A stretch of 62,298 bases of DNA from an uncultured Alphaproteobacteria bacterium (GTDB taxonomy: Bacteria; Pseudomonadota; Alphaproteobacteria; UBA8366; JADFVY01): assembly GCA_947259105.1 (NCBI GenBank), contig CAMYKU010000039.1, positions 1 through 62,298 on the forward strand, read 5' to 3'. Under the pieces are notes generated by a model. The model ran no database searches, was not told the origin of the DNA, and saw only the letters and a program-made list of their open reading frames with translations. Shown piece after piece: positions 1-9,430 of the stretch. Every line of letters begins with the position of its first letter. Within the stretch, counting starts at the first letter, position 1. Both the position numbers and the translations under genes were made by a program.

Positions 1-1701
1 GCCGTTCTCGTCGACCCGCGCGGTCATCAGCCCATCTTCGTTGTATTCGATCGTCGTGCCGTCGGTCATGCGGCGCACATACGTGCCGTCTTCGTTCTTC
101 GTGAGCTGCGAGAAATCGGCGCCCGGCGAGCGGAAGCCGGCATCGGCGATGAGCGCGAAGATCTTGCTCTCGCCGTTCGACGAGACCTGCAGATCGGGCG
201 CGCCGTCATGATTGAAGTCGCCGGGCAACACGGCGCTGGCGAGGCCGCCCGTGGCCACCGGGATCGTGGTGGCCAGCGCAAAGCCGCCGGCCCCGTCGCC
301 GGCCAGCAGGGCGACGTTGCCGATGAACCGGCCCGAGGCGGCGATGTCCATATCGCCGTCGAGATCGTAATCCACGGCCCTGACGGTGTTGGCCTGGAAG
401 CCGATCCCCGGGCGGGCGCCAACCACAAAGCCGCCAAGACCGTTGCCGAAATAGACCGTCACGTAGTTCTGGTTGTTGACCGTCAGCGCCAGGTCCTGGT
501 TGCCGTCACCGTTGAAATCCGCGGCAGCCAGCGCATAGCGGCCGAGCGCGGCCTCGATAGGGTCGGCATTTGTCTGGCTCGTTGTCCGGAATTCGCCTGC
601 GCCGTCGCTCAACAGCACGTCGATCCGGTTTTGCCCGCCACCCGCGACGGCCACGTCGGAGAAGCCGTCATTGTTGAAATCGGCGATCTCGACGCCGACA
701 TTCCTGTGCCCGAACGGGTAGGCCTTTGCTCGCGGGAACCCGCCAGCACCGTCGCCGAAAAACACGATGGCGTTGTCGGAGCCAGCCACGCGCCAGCCCG
801 AGGCGACCGCGATGTCGTCATTGCCGTCGAGGTCGAAATCGGCAACGCCGAGGCCCTGCGCCCTGGTGACGGTCAGGTCTACCGGAGCGCCGTAGAAACC
901 GCCACCCGTGCCAAGATAGACGCGCACCTTGTTCGACATCTGGTTGTTGACCACCAGGTCGCGGATACCGTTATTGTCGAAATCGCCGGTCTGGATGGTA
1001 TGGACATCGGGGAAGCGCGTGGCGGAGAAGGGCTGGCCGGCATTGAAGTTGCGCGTCACCGGGAACTCGCCCGACCCGTCGCCGAACAGCAGTTCGACAT
1101 TGCCGGTGCCGGTCGACGGGATCGCCATGTCGAGATTGCCGTCGCCGTCGAGATCGTCGAGCACGCCGGCGAGCGGGCCGCTGGCCGGGTAGCCGACCGG
1201 GTCGAAGAACTTGCCGGTAACGTCGACATCGAACACCCTGGCGGTGCCGTCGCCCTCGCTCAAGAGGACCGCACCGTCGGCCTGCACCGACAGCGTCTCG
1301 AGCCCGGCCAGCGTCCACCCCTTCCCGAACGGGCTGTCCTCCTGGTTCTCCGTCACGATGCGGCCGTTGACGGCGGCGCCGACGCTGGAGCAGCCGTAGC
1401 GCGCGGTGGTGACGTAGCGATAGGGATGCGCGCCCGACGCATAGTCGGAGGCGTCGAACTGCAGCGCCTGGCGGATCGCCTGGCCGTTGCTGACGCCGGG
1501 GTCGAGCGGGTCGTCGGCGATCGCGGTGTCCATGAACACCGGGCCGGCGACGGCGATGCCGCCGATGGTCAGCGTGCCGGTGATCTTCGCCGGCAGCGCC
1601 GCGCCGGCCGGGAAGAGCGTCTCGGCGGCGATGATCGGGCGCGGGTCGGCGGCGCCGGAGTTGTAGACCAGCGTCTCGGACCGCCTCACGCCCAGCGAGG
1701 T
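1..1701 (-). pseudogene. Continuation of the PKD giant beyond the TAG: FG-GAP repeats and start of RHS/YD repeats (runs off the window)
   Basis: This stretch is in exactly the same frame as the PKD gene and has no further stop for 567 codons. It opens with TSLGVRRSETLVYNSGAADP, the kind of segment that precedes FG-GAP/RHS regions in giant YD-repeat proteins. Next is SPFGKGWTLAGLE...LLSEGDGTARVF, a hallmark of RHS-family proteins. Seven calcium-binding FG-GAP (VCBS) motifs follow, among them DDLDGDGNLD, GDFDNNGIRD, ADFDLDGNDD, ADFNNDGFSD, ADFNGDGNQD, VDYDLDGDMD and GDFNHDGAPD. The visible end (DGTTIEYNEDGLMTARVDENG) looks like the first YD repeat. There is no convincing start or ribosome site after the TAG. 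It is either the back half of a gene broken by one nonsense codon, a readthrough product, or a sequencing error. The C-terminus lies outside the window. Confidence 0.72.
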
Positions 1702-4700
1702 CTAACCGGGCAGCGTGATCGCCTGGCTGACATTGCCGCCGCCGAGCAGCGAGCGCATCAGCGTGTCGCGGTTCATGTCCGCGGCCGCCGCCACCGACGG
1801 CGCCCGCGGCGTGGCGAAGAACACCGACGGCGTGCGGCCGACCAGCGGGCCGACGACGATCGACTGCCGGTCCGCGCTCACGGTGCCGCTGGTGGCGATG
1901 AACGACCTGCCGGTCGCCGGGCTGACACCCCAGACGTCGACGATGGCGCCGGCCGGCAGATTGTCCGCATTGCCCAGCGTCACCGAGGCCGCCGACGTGA
2001 AGGTGACGCCGCTCGGGCTCGACTGCAGGGTGACCACCTGGCAGGACGAAACGAAGGGCGGCAGCAGCGCCGCGATCCCGGCCGGCGGCAGGCCGGACAG
2101 CGTGAAGGTGCCGGCGAAGTCGTTGCCGTCGGCGTCCTTGGCGGTGCCGCCGGCGATCGTCACCGTGGCGCCCAGCGTCGTGTTGGTCACCACCGTCGTG
2201 CCGACCGGGTTATAAGGGGTCTGGGTCGTGAGGTCGATCCGCGCCAGGGCGAAATCGCCGAGCGCGTTGACCGCATCGGCGATCAGCGTCACCCCCTCGC
2301 GGCGGCTGGCGAAGGGCGTCGCGCCGGTCGCAGTCGAGGCGTCGATCTCGAGCACCTGGTCGCCGACGACCCCGAGGTTCACAAGCGTGAAGCTGCCGTC
2401 CGCCGCGGTGAGGGCGGACACGCCGCTGCCGACGACCGACACCGTGGCGCCCTCGACGCCCTGCGACGTCGCTTCGGCGTCGACGAGCCGCCCGGTCAGC
2501 GTCGTCACCGTCCCCGCCGGCGGCGCGGTCACCGTGATCTCGACGGACTCCGAGTCCGAGTCCAGCCCGTCGCTGACGCCGAAGGTGATGGTGTGGACGC
2601 CGACCTGGGTTTCGTCCGGCCGGAAGCTGAACGCGCCGGTGGCGGCATCCAGGCCGGCGCCCGCGGGCAACGGCAGGGGCGTCGCGAAGAAGCCGAACGG
2701 ATCGCCGTCGGCGTCGGTCGCGCTCAGCGTGAAGGTCAGCGTCGCGCCGAGCTCCACGGTCTGCGGCCCCACGGCGCCCAGCACCGGCGCGGTGTTGAAG
2801 ACGCCGGAGCCGGCGCGCACGCCGACCGTGTCGGGCGCCGAATCGGCAATCCCGTCATTGACCACGAGGTCGAGCACATAGAGGCCGTTGACATCCGCCG
2901 TGAACGTCGGATTGACGATCGCGGGGTCGGACAGTACGGCGAGGCTGCCCGCCGGCTTCGCCGTGAAGCGCCAGGCGTAGGTCAGCGTCCCGTCGGCGGG
3001 CGTGCTGGCCGATCCGTCGAGCTGTACCGTGGCGCCGACGGTGACGCCCTGTTCCGGCCCGGCCTCGGCGACCGGCCGCTCGCGGACGGTGACCGACACC
3101 GTATCGGGCGCCGAGTCGACCTTTCCGTCATTGACGATCAGCTGCACAACATAGGTGCCCGCGACGTTGGGTGTGAAGACAGGCGCCGCCGCCGTCGCGT
3201 CGTCGAGCGCCGCGGTGCTGCCGGCGGGCACGCTGGAGAACGACCAGGCATAGCTCAGCGGATCGTCGTCGGCGTCGCTCGAGCCCGTCCCGTCGAGCGT
3301 GACCTGCTCGCCCACATAGACGGTCCGGTCGGCGCCGGCATCGGCCACCGGCGGGCTGTTCGGCGCCGCGACGACCATCGTCGCCGGCAGGCTCGACTTC
3401 GTGATGGTCAGCGGGTTGGTGACCGACTGCTCGTGGACGATCAGTTGCGCGATGTAGTAGCCGGGCAGGTCCGTTGCGATCGACGGCGTCGCCGTGGTCG
3501 GGTTCTGCAGGATCGCCGCGCTGCCCTCCGGCCGCGCGATCAGCGCCCATTCGAAGAGGATCGGGTCGCCGTCGACGTCCTTGGAGCGCGGTGTTACGCC
3601 GTCCGGCTCGGTCGCGCCGTTCAGATATACGGTATCGCCGGGAATCGCCGGCTCTTCCGGTCCCGCATTGGCGAACGGGCGGGTGTTGATCGTGTTCAGC
3701 AGGATCGTGTCGACATGGCTGCGCTCGCCGTCGGAGACGGTGAGCTGGAGCACGTGCTCGCCGAACTTGGAGAAGGTGAAGGTCGGGGTCGGCGATGTCG
3801 GGTCGGAAAAGTTCGCCTTGTTGCCGTTCGGATCCTTCAGCACCGTCCAGCTGTAGAGGAGGCCCGCGGCGCCGTTGGCGTCTGTCGTGCCGCTCGCGTC
3901 GAGCTGCACCGTCTCGCGGATCGCCACCGTCTGCGGCGGGCCGGCGTCGGCCGCCGGCAGGGCGTTGCCGGTGGTGATCACCACCGTGTCGGCGGCGCTC
4001 GTCTCGCTCGGGTAGGGAATGCCCGGATCGGCGCCGTCGTCGACCACAAGCTGCGCGACGTAGGTGCCCGGGAAATCGGCCGTGAATTCCGGGCGCACGC
4101 TCGCGGGATCGTCGAGCGCCGCAACGCTGGTCGCGGGCCGGGAGATGAGCGCCCAGCGGAAGCGCAGCAGGTCGCCGTTCCAGTCGGTCGTGCCGCCGGC
4201 ATCCAGGGTCACCGTCTCGCCCGGCGTTATCACCTGGTCCGGCCCGGCGTCGGCGAGCGGCGCCGCGTTGACGGTCGAGACCACAAGCGTATCGCGGCCG
4301 ACCGCGCCGTTCGCATCGGTGACCGTCAGCTGGACGAGGAAGATGCCCTCCTTGTCGACCACCAGGGTCGGCCGGACGTATTGCTGGCTCGCCAGCTCCT
4401 CGGCGCTCGGCACCGGCAAGACCGGCACCGAGATCAGCGCCCAGCTGTAGGACAGCTCGTCGCCGTCACGGTCGTGCGACAGGCTGCCGTCGAACTGCAC
4501 CTTCTCGCCGAGCACGGCCGTGATGTCGGGGCCGGCGACCGCCACCGGCGGCACGTTGACGGTGCTGATGGTGACGGTGTCGGTAACGTGGTCCGTGTAG
4601 AGGTGGCCGGTGATGCTGTCGTCGACCGTAAGCTCGGCGGTATAGGTTCCGGCGAGGGTCGCCTCGAAGCCGGGATTGACGCCGGTCAGGTCAAAGGTGG

Positions 4701-5226
4701 CGCCGAGCGGATCGATCACCGTCCACCGGTAGGTCAGCGCATCGCCGTCGGAGTCCGTCGAGGCGCTGCCGTCGAGGATGACCCACTGGCCCTGCGTTAC
4801 CGACTGATCGGGGCCGGCGTCGGCGCGCGGCGCGGAGTTCGCGGTATTGATGACCACCCTGTCCGGCGCGCTGATCCGGCTGCTTTCGGTGAGCACCAGC
4901 TCGAGGACATACGCGCCGGGCAGGTCGGCAACGAAGCTCGGCTTGACGGAGACTCTGGGCTCGACGACGTGCGGGGCGGAGAGCTGCGCGGTGCTGCCGG
5001 GCGGGACGGAGACGAACCGCCACGCGAAGTCCGCCGTCATCTCCTTGGGATCGCGCGAGCCCCTGCCGTCGAGCACGACCGTGTCGCCGACCGCGACCGT
5101 GCGGTCCGGGCCGGCGTCTGCGACCAGCTGCTGGGCGCGCACGGCGGAGAGGCCCGCCAGGCTGTGGAAGATCGCCGCCACTGCGACAATGAGGAAAGCG
5201 CGAGACAGAATCGCCCGGACGTGCAT
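1702..5226 (-). CDS. Secreted giant PKD-repeat protein, N-terminal part ending at an in-frame TAG
   Basis: The start was placed at 5226 because an AGGAAGGG ribosome site lies just upstream and a signal peptide follows at once (MHVRAILSRAFLIVAVAAI..., cleavage probably after the VRAQ region). This gives 1174 residues. Eight PKD-type domains follow in tandem, each opening with an A-x-AGP or AGADR motif. Next come a cadherin/He_PIG-like domain (around APVLGAVGPQTVELG), a carboxypeptidase-regulatory-like domain (GRLVDAEATSQGVEGATV) and a domain ending LLGGGNVSQAITLPG. PKD domains are known extracellular adhesion modules. The stop is TAG at 1702-1704, but the same frame stays open to the window edge and continues the domain series, so this is probably the front of a larger RHS-type surface or secreted protein. 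Transcription comes from the 5227-5519 gap, where no clear promoter was seen. Confidence 0.8.
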   Translation of the reverse strand: MHVRAILSRAFLIVAVAAIFHSLAGLSAVRAQQLVADAGPDRTVAVGDTVVLDGRGSRDPKEMTADFAWRFVSVPPGSTAQLSAPHVVEPRVSVKPSFVADLPGAYVLELVLTESSRISAPDRVVINTANSAPRADAGPDQSVTQGQWVILDGSASTDSDGDALTYRWTVIDPLGATFDLTGVNPGFEATLAGTYTAELTVDDSITGHLYTDHVTDTVTISTVNVPPVAVAGPDITAVLGEKVQFDGSLSHDRDGDELSYSWALISVPVLPVPSAEELASQQYVRPTLVVDKEGIFLVQLTVTDANGAVGRDTLVVSTVNAAPLADAGPDQVITPGETVTLDAGGTTDWNGDLLRFRWALISRPATSVAALDDPASVRPEFTADFPGTYVAQLVVDDGADPGIPYPSETSAADTVVITTGNALPAADAGPPQTVAIRETVQLDASGTTDANGAAGLLYSWTVLKDPNGNKANFSDPTSPTPTFTFSKFGEHVLQLTVSDGERSHVDTILLNTINTRPFANAGPEEPAIPGDTVYLNGATEPDGVTPRSKDVDGDPILFEWALIARPEGSAAILQNPTTATPSIATDLPGYYIAQLIVHEQSVTNPLTITKSSLPATMVVAAPNSPPVADAGADRTVYVGEQVTLDGTGSSDADDDPLSYAWSFSSVPAGSTAALDDATAAAPVFTPNVAGTYVVQLIVNDGKVDSAPDTVSVTVRERPVAEAGPEQGVTVGATVQLDGSASTPADGTLTYAWRFTAKPAGSLAVLSDPAIVNPTFTADVNGLYVLDLVVNDGIADSAPDTVGVRAGSGVFNTAPVLGAVGPQTVELGATLTFTLSATDADGDPFGFFATPLPLPAGAGLDAATGAFSFRPDETQVGVHTITFGVSDGLDSDSESVEITVTAPPAGTVTTLTGRLVDAEATSQGVEGATVSVVGSGVSALTAADGSFTLVNLGVVGDQVLEIDASTATGATPFASRREGVTLIADAVNALGDFALARIDLTTQTPYNPVGTTVVTNTTLGATVTIAGGTAKDADGNDFAGTFTLSGLPPAGIAALLPPFVSSCQVVTLQSSPSGVTFTSAASVTLGNADNLPAGAIVDVWGVSPATGRSFIATSGTVSADRQSIVVGPLVGRTPSVFFATPRAPSVAAAADMNRDTLMRSLLGGGNVSQAITLPG

Positions 5227-5519
5227 GTTCAGCCCTTCCTGTTCGGATCGCGCTTCTCGTTCTTTTTTTGGCGCGATCACGGTTCCGTTATCGGGCAATG
5301 CTGCAACCAGAAGGCATAGCGGGTCAACCGTAAAACATGCTCAACCGTCGAATAATCGCGAACGCCGCCTCTATGTCTTTGTCTGTAAACGATTCCTGAA
5401 ACCGGCACGTCGGCATGTCACACGCGACGGTTACATGTGCCTACTTACGAAGATCTGCTTCACGGCACCGCTCACCGTTCAACCGCAGGCCATCTGCCAC
5501 CCCGGGCGCCACGCATATG

Positions 5520-5542
5520 AAAACGCAGCCCCGGAGGGCTGC
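5520..5542 (-). terminator. Intrinsic terminator after tRNA-Pro
   Basis: On the minus strand a GCAGCCC / GGGCTGC stem with a TCCG loop is followed by G and TTTT, about 20 bases past the CCA end of the tRNA. It separates the tRNA from the PKD gene. The 293 bases between it and the PKD start hold no gene that I can recognise. Confidence 0.75.
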
Positions 5543-5561
5543 GCCATCGCCTTGTTTTATT

Positions 5562-5638
5562 TGGTCGGAGCGGCGGGATTCGAACCCACGACCCCTTGTC
5601 CCCCAGACAAGTGCGCTACCAGACTGCGCTACGCTCCG
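5562..5638 (-). tRNA. tRNA-Pro (anticodon GGG)
   Basis: Read on the minus strand, the cloverleaf is complete: acceptor CGGAGCG / CGCTCCG, D-arm AGCGCAGTCTGGTAGCGC, anticodon stem CTTGT / ACAAG with loop CTGGGGG (anticodon GGG), T-arm GTGGGTTCGAATCCCGC, and a genome-encoded CCA at 5562-5564. It lies downstream of the ihfA-merR genes, a position common in alphaproteobacteria. Confidence 0.97.
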
Positions 5639-5720
5639 GCCGTGTGCCGGACCATCAGGCGCGGCGGCGCGCAATGTACTCCGGGATCGGGCCCGGCGCA
5701 ACGCCTTCGCGGCCGATTGT

Positions 5721-6131
5721 TCACTTCAGCAAATCGCGGATTTTCACCAGCTCGCCGAGGACCGCCCGCAATTCCCCGTGGTCGCCGGACGGCGCCCCGG
5801 TATCCGAAGGCTTCCCGGCATCCGAAGGCGCGCGTGCTTTATCCACGGGCGCGCCCTCGATCACCGCTTTAGCGCCCGACGCGCGGAGCAGGCGCTGGAC
5901 GCCGCGGATGGAATAGCCCTCTTCGTGCAGCAGCTGGCGGATCCGCTTCAGGAGCGCGATATCGCCGGGCCGGTAGTAGCGGCGGTTCCCGGCGCGCTTG
6001 ACGGGCCGGACCTGGGGAAACCGGGTTTCCCAGAATCGCAGCACATGTTGCGGGACGCCGATGGCCTCCGAGGCCTCGCCGATCGTCCGGTAGGCGTCGG
6101 GTGACTTCCCGGTCCTGTCTTCAACATCCAC
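5721..6131 (-). CDS. MerR-family transcriptional regulator
   Basis: This 136-residue protein has a MerR-type winged helix at residues 14-80 ([22 protein letters not shown], then [20 protein letters not shown]). Its tail, after about residue 85, is low-complexity and Pro/Ala-rich. No effector domain or metal-binding cysteines are present, so the signal it senses cannot be read from the sequence. It starts 23 bases after the ihfA stop and is probably cotranscribed with plsX-fabH-ihfA. A MerR gene behind ihfA is a standing arrangement in alphaproteobacteria. Confidence 0.9.
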   Translation of the reverse strand: MDVEDRTGKSPDAYRTIGEASEAIGVPQHVLRFWETRFPQVRPVKRAGNRRYYRPGDIALLKRIRQLLHEEGYSIRGVQRLLRASGAKAVIEGAPVDKARAPSDAGKPSDTGAPSGDHGELRAVLGELVKIRDLLK

Positions 6132-6154
6132 CGTAATCCGCCGTATGGCCGAAT

Positions 6155-6475
6155 TCAGGACGCCGCGCTGGCCGACTGCGCAACCTCGCCGTTGATACGG
6201 TTCTTCAGGACATGGCTTGGACGGAAAACAAGGACCCGGCGCGGCAGGATCGGAACCTCCTCGCCGGTCTTGGGATTGCGGCCGACCCTCTGGCCTTTCT
6301 GGCGCACGGAAAAGCTGCCGAAAGACGAGATCTTGACCATTTCTCCCTTTTTCAGCGCGCCGGAAATTTCCGACAGGATCGCTTCGACCATCTCGGCGGA
6401 CTCATGCCGCGAAATGCCGACTTCCTGGTATACGACCTCGCCAAGTTGCGCGCGTGTAACGGTTTTCTCATGCAT
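6155..6475 (-). CDS. ihfA: Integration host factor subunit alpha
   Basis: This HU/IHF-fold DNA-bending protein has 106 residues from the chosen start [12 protein letters not shown]. That start has a GGGGGGA ribosome site 7 bases upstream and matches the family length; an upstream in-frame ATG at 6565 would add 30 unrelated residues. The beta-arm signature [12 protein letters not shown] and the following [13 protein letters not shown] are intact. It acts as a heterodimer with IHF-beta, which is not in the window, in recombination, replication and promoter architecture. It lies between fabH and merR. Confidence 0.95.
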   Translation of the reverse strand: MHEKTVTRAQLGEVVYQEVGISRHESAEMVEAILSEISGALKKGEMVKISSFGSFSVRQKGQRVGRNPKTGEEVPILPRRVLVFRPSHVLKNRINGEVAQSASAAS

Positions 6476-6565
6476 ATAAATTCCCCCCGGTTCTTTAACC
6501 ATACGGTACTGTGCGAGTCGGGGGCCGTCAATTGCCATCGGGTCGTCCGGCGCCGAAACCGACAA

Positions 6566-7537
6566 TTACCAGCGAATCAGCGCCGATCCCCATGTGAATC
6601 CGCCCCCCATCGCCGTCAGGGCCACGAGCTGGCCTTCTCTTACCCGTTTGTCCGCCGTCGCTTCCGCCAGGGCCAGCGGTATCGTCGCCGCAGACGTGTT
6701 CGCCTGCCGGTCGACGGTCACGATGACCCGCTCCATCGGTATATCGAGCTTCCTGCCCGTGCTCTCGATGATGCGCAGGTTCGCCTGGTGGGGAACCAGC
6801 CAGTCCACATCGCCGTGTTCCAGCCCGTTGGCGTCGAGCGCATGTTCGACGCATTCCGCCATGCGCACCACGGCCTGTTTGTAGACCTCGCGCCCCGCCA
6901 TGCGGATGAACCCCGCAGTCCCGGTGCTTCCCGGGCCCCCGTCGACGTAAAGCGCCTTGTAGTTCGCGCCGTCGGAGTGGAGGTGGGTGGACAGAACGCC
7001 CCGGTCCCGGTTCGTACCCGCACCCTCGCCCGCCTTCAGCACGACCGCACCGGCGCCGTCCCCGAACAGCACGCAGGTCGACCGATCGTCCCAGTCGAGG
7101 ATTCTGCTGAACACCTCCGCGCCGATAACCAGAGCGGTGCTGGCCTGGCCGAGCCGCAGCATGTTGTCGGCCATGGCCAGCGCGTAGATGAATCCGGTGC
7201 AGACGGCCTGCACGTCGAACGCCGCGCCGGCCTTGTTGCCAAGGTCGGCCTGGACCTTCGTGGCGGTGGCGGGAAACGTGTTGTCGGGGGTGGCGGTCGC
7301 CAGCACGATGATATCGAGATCTGCGCCTTCGATACCGGCGTTCGCAAGCGCCTGCCGCGCGGCGGCGAGCGCCAGGTCCGAGGTCAGCTCGCCGTCGGCC
7401 GCGATATGCCGCTGGCGGATGCCGGTCCGCTGCGAAATCCACTCGTCGGACGTATCGATGCGCGTCGCCAGCTCGTCATTGGTGACCACCCGCTCCGGCA
7501 GATAGGCGCCACATCCCGCAACGACCGAACGTCTCAT
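6566..7537 (-). CDS. fabH: Beta-ketoacyl-ACP synthase III
   Basis: FabH condenses acetyl-CoA with malonyl-ACP to start type II fatty acid synthesis. The 323-residue length is typical. The triad is visible: Cys113 in DVQAVCTGF, His in LVPHQAN and Asn in [14 protein letters not shown]. The C-terminal [13 protein letters not shown] is characteristic. Its ATG follows the plsX stop with no gap (TAGATG), so the two are translationally coupled. Confidence 0.97.
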   Translation of the reverse strand: MRRSVVAGCGAYLPERVVTNDELATRIDTSDEWISQRTGIRQRHIAADGELTSDLALAAARQALANAGIEGADLDIIVLATATPDNTFPATATKVQADLGNKAGAAFDVQAVCTGFIYALAMADNMLRLGQASTALVIGAEVFSRILDWDDRSTCVLFGDGAGAVVLKAGEGAGTNRDRGVLSTHLHSDGANYKALYVDGGPGSTGTAGFIRMAGREVYKQAVVRMAECVEHALDANGLEHGDVDWLVPHQANLRIIESTGRKLDIPMERVIVTVDRQANTSAATIPLALAEATADKRVREGQLVALTAMGGGFTWGSALIRW

Positions 7538-8590
7538 CTACGCCACCGGCTCCTGGTCGCTTGCCGGCATCGTGCTGCTCTTCAGCCGCTCGAAATCATC
7601 CCGTATTTTCGGGACGAACCCGTTGACCGCCATTTCGGCCGCGACGCCTATCGCGTTCGAGAATCCCAGCGCGTCGGTGCCGCCGTGAGCCTTGACCACG
7701 ATCCCGTTGAGACCACCCAGGATGGCGCCGTCGTAATAACGCGGGTCGGTACGCTCCCGCATGACGGCAAGCGCCGGCCGCGCCAGCAGGTATCCCAGCC
7801 TTGCCCGCCAGCTGCTGCGGAAGGCGTCCCGCAGGAGACTCGCGATAAGCTTGGCCGTGCCCTCGGCGATTTTCAGCCCGACATTGCCGGTAAAACCGTC
7901 CGTCACGGCGACGTCGACCTTGCCCGCGGCGATATCGCTGCCTTCGATGAAGCCCGTGAAGGTGATCGGCAGCGGCGTCTCGCGCAGCATTGCTGCTGCC
8001 TCGCGCACTTCCTCATGCCCCTTGATTTCCTCGATTCCGATGTTGATCAGCCCGATGGTCGGCCTCTCGACGCCAAGGACCGTGCGCGCGAACACCTCGC
8101 CCATGACGGCGAACTGAACCAGATGCTCGGCGCTGCATTGCACGTTCGCGCCCAGATCCAGCACGCAGCACCACCCGCGCACGGTCGGCACGGAGCGCAC
8201 GATCGCCGGCCGGTCGATGCCCGGGATGGTTTTCAGCACGAACTTGGACATCGCCATAAGGGCACCGGTATTTCCCGCCGACACGGCGGCCACGGCCTCG
8301 CCGGACTTGACCGCGTCGATCGCCTTGCGCATGCTCGATTCCCGCGCGCCGCGAAGCGCTACGGACGGCTTGTCGTCGCCCTTTACGATTTGATCGGTAT
8401 GGCGGATTTCGACCACGCCGGCGAGGCTCTTGCGGCGCCTGACCAGCGGCTCGAGGCGCTGCGAATCGCCGAACAGCAGGAACTCGACGTTGCCCAGGCG
8501 GCGGCGCGCACGCACCGCGCCCCCGACAACCATTTCGGGTGCGGAATCTCCGCCCATGCCGTCGAGCGCAATGACGATCCGGTCGGTCAC
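7538..8590 (-). CDS. plsX: Phosphate acyltransferase PlsX
   Basis: PlsX makes acyl-phosphate from acyl-ACP for phosphatidic acid synthesis, working with PlsY (not in the window). The 350 residues open with IVIALDGMGGDSAPEMVV, the family signature, and contain AAVSAGNTGALMA and DGFTGNVGLKIAEG. The start codon is GTG, with AAGGGG upstream. It sits in the usual rpmF-plsX-fabH order. Confidence 0.97.
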   Translation of the reverse strand: MTDRIVIALDGMGGDSAPEMVVGGAVRARRRLGNVEFLLFGDSQRLEPLVRRRKSLAGVVEIRHTDQIVKGDDKPSVALRGARESSMRKAIDAVKSGEAVAAVSAGNTGALMAMSKFVLKTIPGIDRPAIVRSVPTVRGWCCVLDLGANVQCSAEHLVQFAVMGEVFARTVLGVERPTIGLINIGIEEIKGHEEVREAAAMLRETPLPITFTGFIEGSDIAAGKVDVAVTDGFTGNVGLKIAEGTAKLIASLLRDAFRSSWRARLGYLLARPALAVMRERTDPRYYDGAILGGLNGIVVKAHGGTDALGFSNAIGVAAEMAVNGFVPKIRDDFERLKSSTMPASDQEPVA

Positions 8591-8624
8591 GGTGCGCGCC
8601 CCTTGCCGCCGCTGCCCGTGCCGA

Positions 8625-8807
8625 TCAGACCGATTCCGGCTCTATGACATCGCGTCCGTCGTAGGAACCGCAGGCCGAACAGACGTGGTGCGGCCGCTTC
8701 AGTTCACCACAATTGGGGCATTCCGCATATGCGGAGGTTTTCAGGGCATCATGCGAACGCCGCATGTTGCGCCGGGACGGCGTGACTTTTCGCTTCGGAA
8801 CGGCCAT
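8625..8807 (-). CDS. rpmF: 50S ribosomal protein L32
   Basis: This 60-residue basic protein opens [19 protein letters not shown] and has a CPNC...CSAC zinc ribbon (residues about 30-46). Four zinc cysteines mean the zinc-binding form of L32. It lies between the YceD-type gene and plsX, as in most proteobacteria. Confidence 0.97.
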   Translation of the reverse strand: MAVPKRKVTPSRRNMRRSHDALKTSAYAECPNCGELKRPHHVCSACGSYDGRDVIEPESV

Positions 8808-8899
8808 GGACCAAACCTATTCATTGTTGCCAATACGGAGCCAGAAAAACAGCCGGGTTACATAAACACAATTGACCGGAACGGCAAGCGGCATCCGGG

Positions 8900-9430
8900 C
8901 TATTTTCTCTGCTTTTGCACCATCTCGCCCAACGCGGCGAACGGCCGGCGCCGATCTCCGGCGTCTTCGCCCGCCCAAGGCTCCTGTAACACATTGGCGT
9001 CGGGTGCGCGCGGATATGGATCCAGCGACAGGGTCAGAAGCTGCGCGGCGAGTTCACCCAAATCGATGCCGCTGTCATCGAACACCTCGGGCACGTCCGT
9101 GTCTGCACCGCCGTCGGAGGCCCGATAGCCGTCGGGACCGAAGGTTTCGACGAAATCCTCCTCGATATGCACCGGCAGGGGTGCGAGCGTCACGACGCAA
9201 CGCTGCACGGCGTCGGCGGTCAACCTGCCTTCGACCCGCACCAGCGGGCCGCCGGACATGCGTCGCACCCGGACGTCGGCGTTCAGCGTGTCGATCGCAA
9301 CCAGATCGAAGCGGCGCGCAAGAGCCTCACGCTCCTCTTCGCCGGCCTCTATGGTCCTGCGGATCTCGCCATCCTCCAGCTCTTCGAGCCCGACAAGGCG
9401 CCGGAATTCGGAAACTGGGTCGGCCTTCAT
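8900..9430 (-). CDS. YceD/DUF177 family protein, probable 23S rRNA accumulation factor
   Basis: The start at 9430 (MKADPVSEFRRLVGLEEL) overlaps the upstream chaperone stop as ATGA, giving 176 residues. The DUF177 core is visible: VRVEGRLTADAVQRCVVTLAPLPVHIEEDFVETF, followed by an acidic stretch and DLGELAAQLLTLSLDPYPRAP. In other bacteria YceD is needed for normal 23S rRNA levels and sits beside rpmF, as here. Only one of the usual cysteines of the CVVTL motif is obvious, so the zinc-binding state is unclear. Confidence 0.88.
   Translation of the reverse strand: MKADPVSEFRRLVGLEELEDGEIRRTIEAGEEEREALARRFDLVAIDTLNADVRVRRMSGGPLVRVEGRLTADAVQRCVVTLAPLPVHIEEDFVETFGPDGYRASDGGADTDVPEVFDDSGIDLGELAAQLLTLSLDPYPRAPDANVLQEPWAGEDAGDRRRPFAALGEMVQKQRK

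Noticed and set aside
208..5319. A 1703-codon open frame on the plus strand opposite the PKD gene
   Set aside because: Its phase mirrors the minus-strand codons, the product is Arg/Asp/His-rich low-complexity text with no domains, and the minus strand has a signal peptide and clear PKD/FG-GAP motifs.
6212..8647. An 811-codon plus-strand frame across ihfA, fabH and plsX
   Set aside because: Shadow of three well-supported minus-strand genes; no start signal or recognisable domain.
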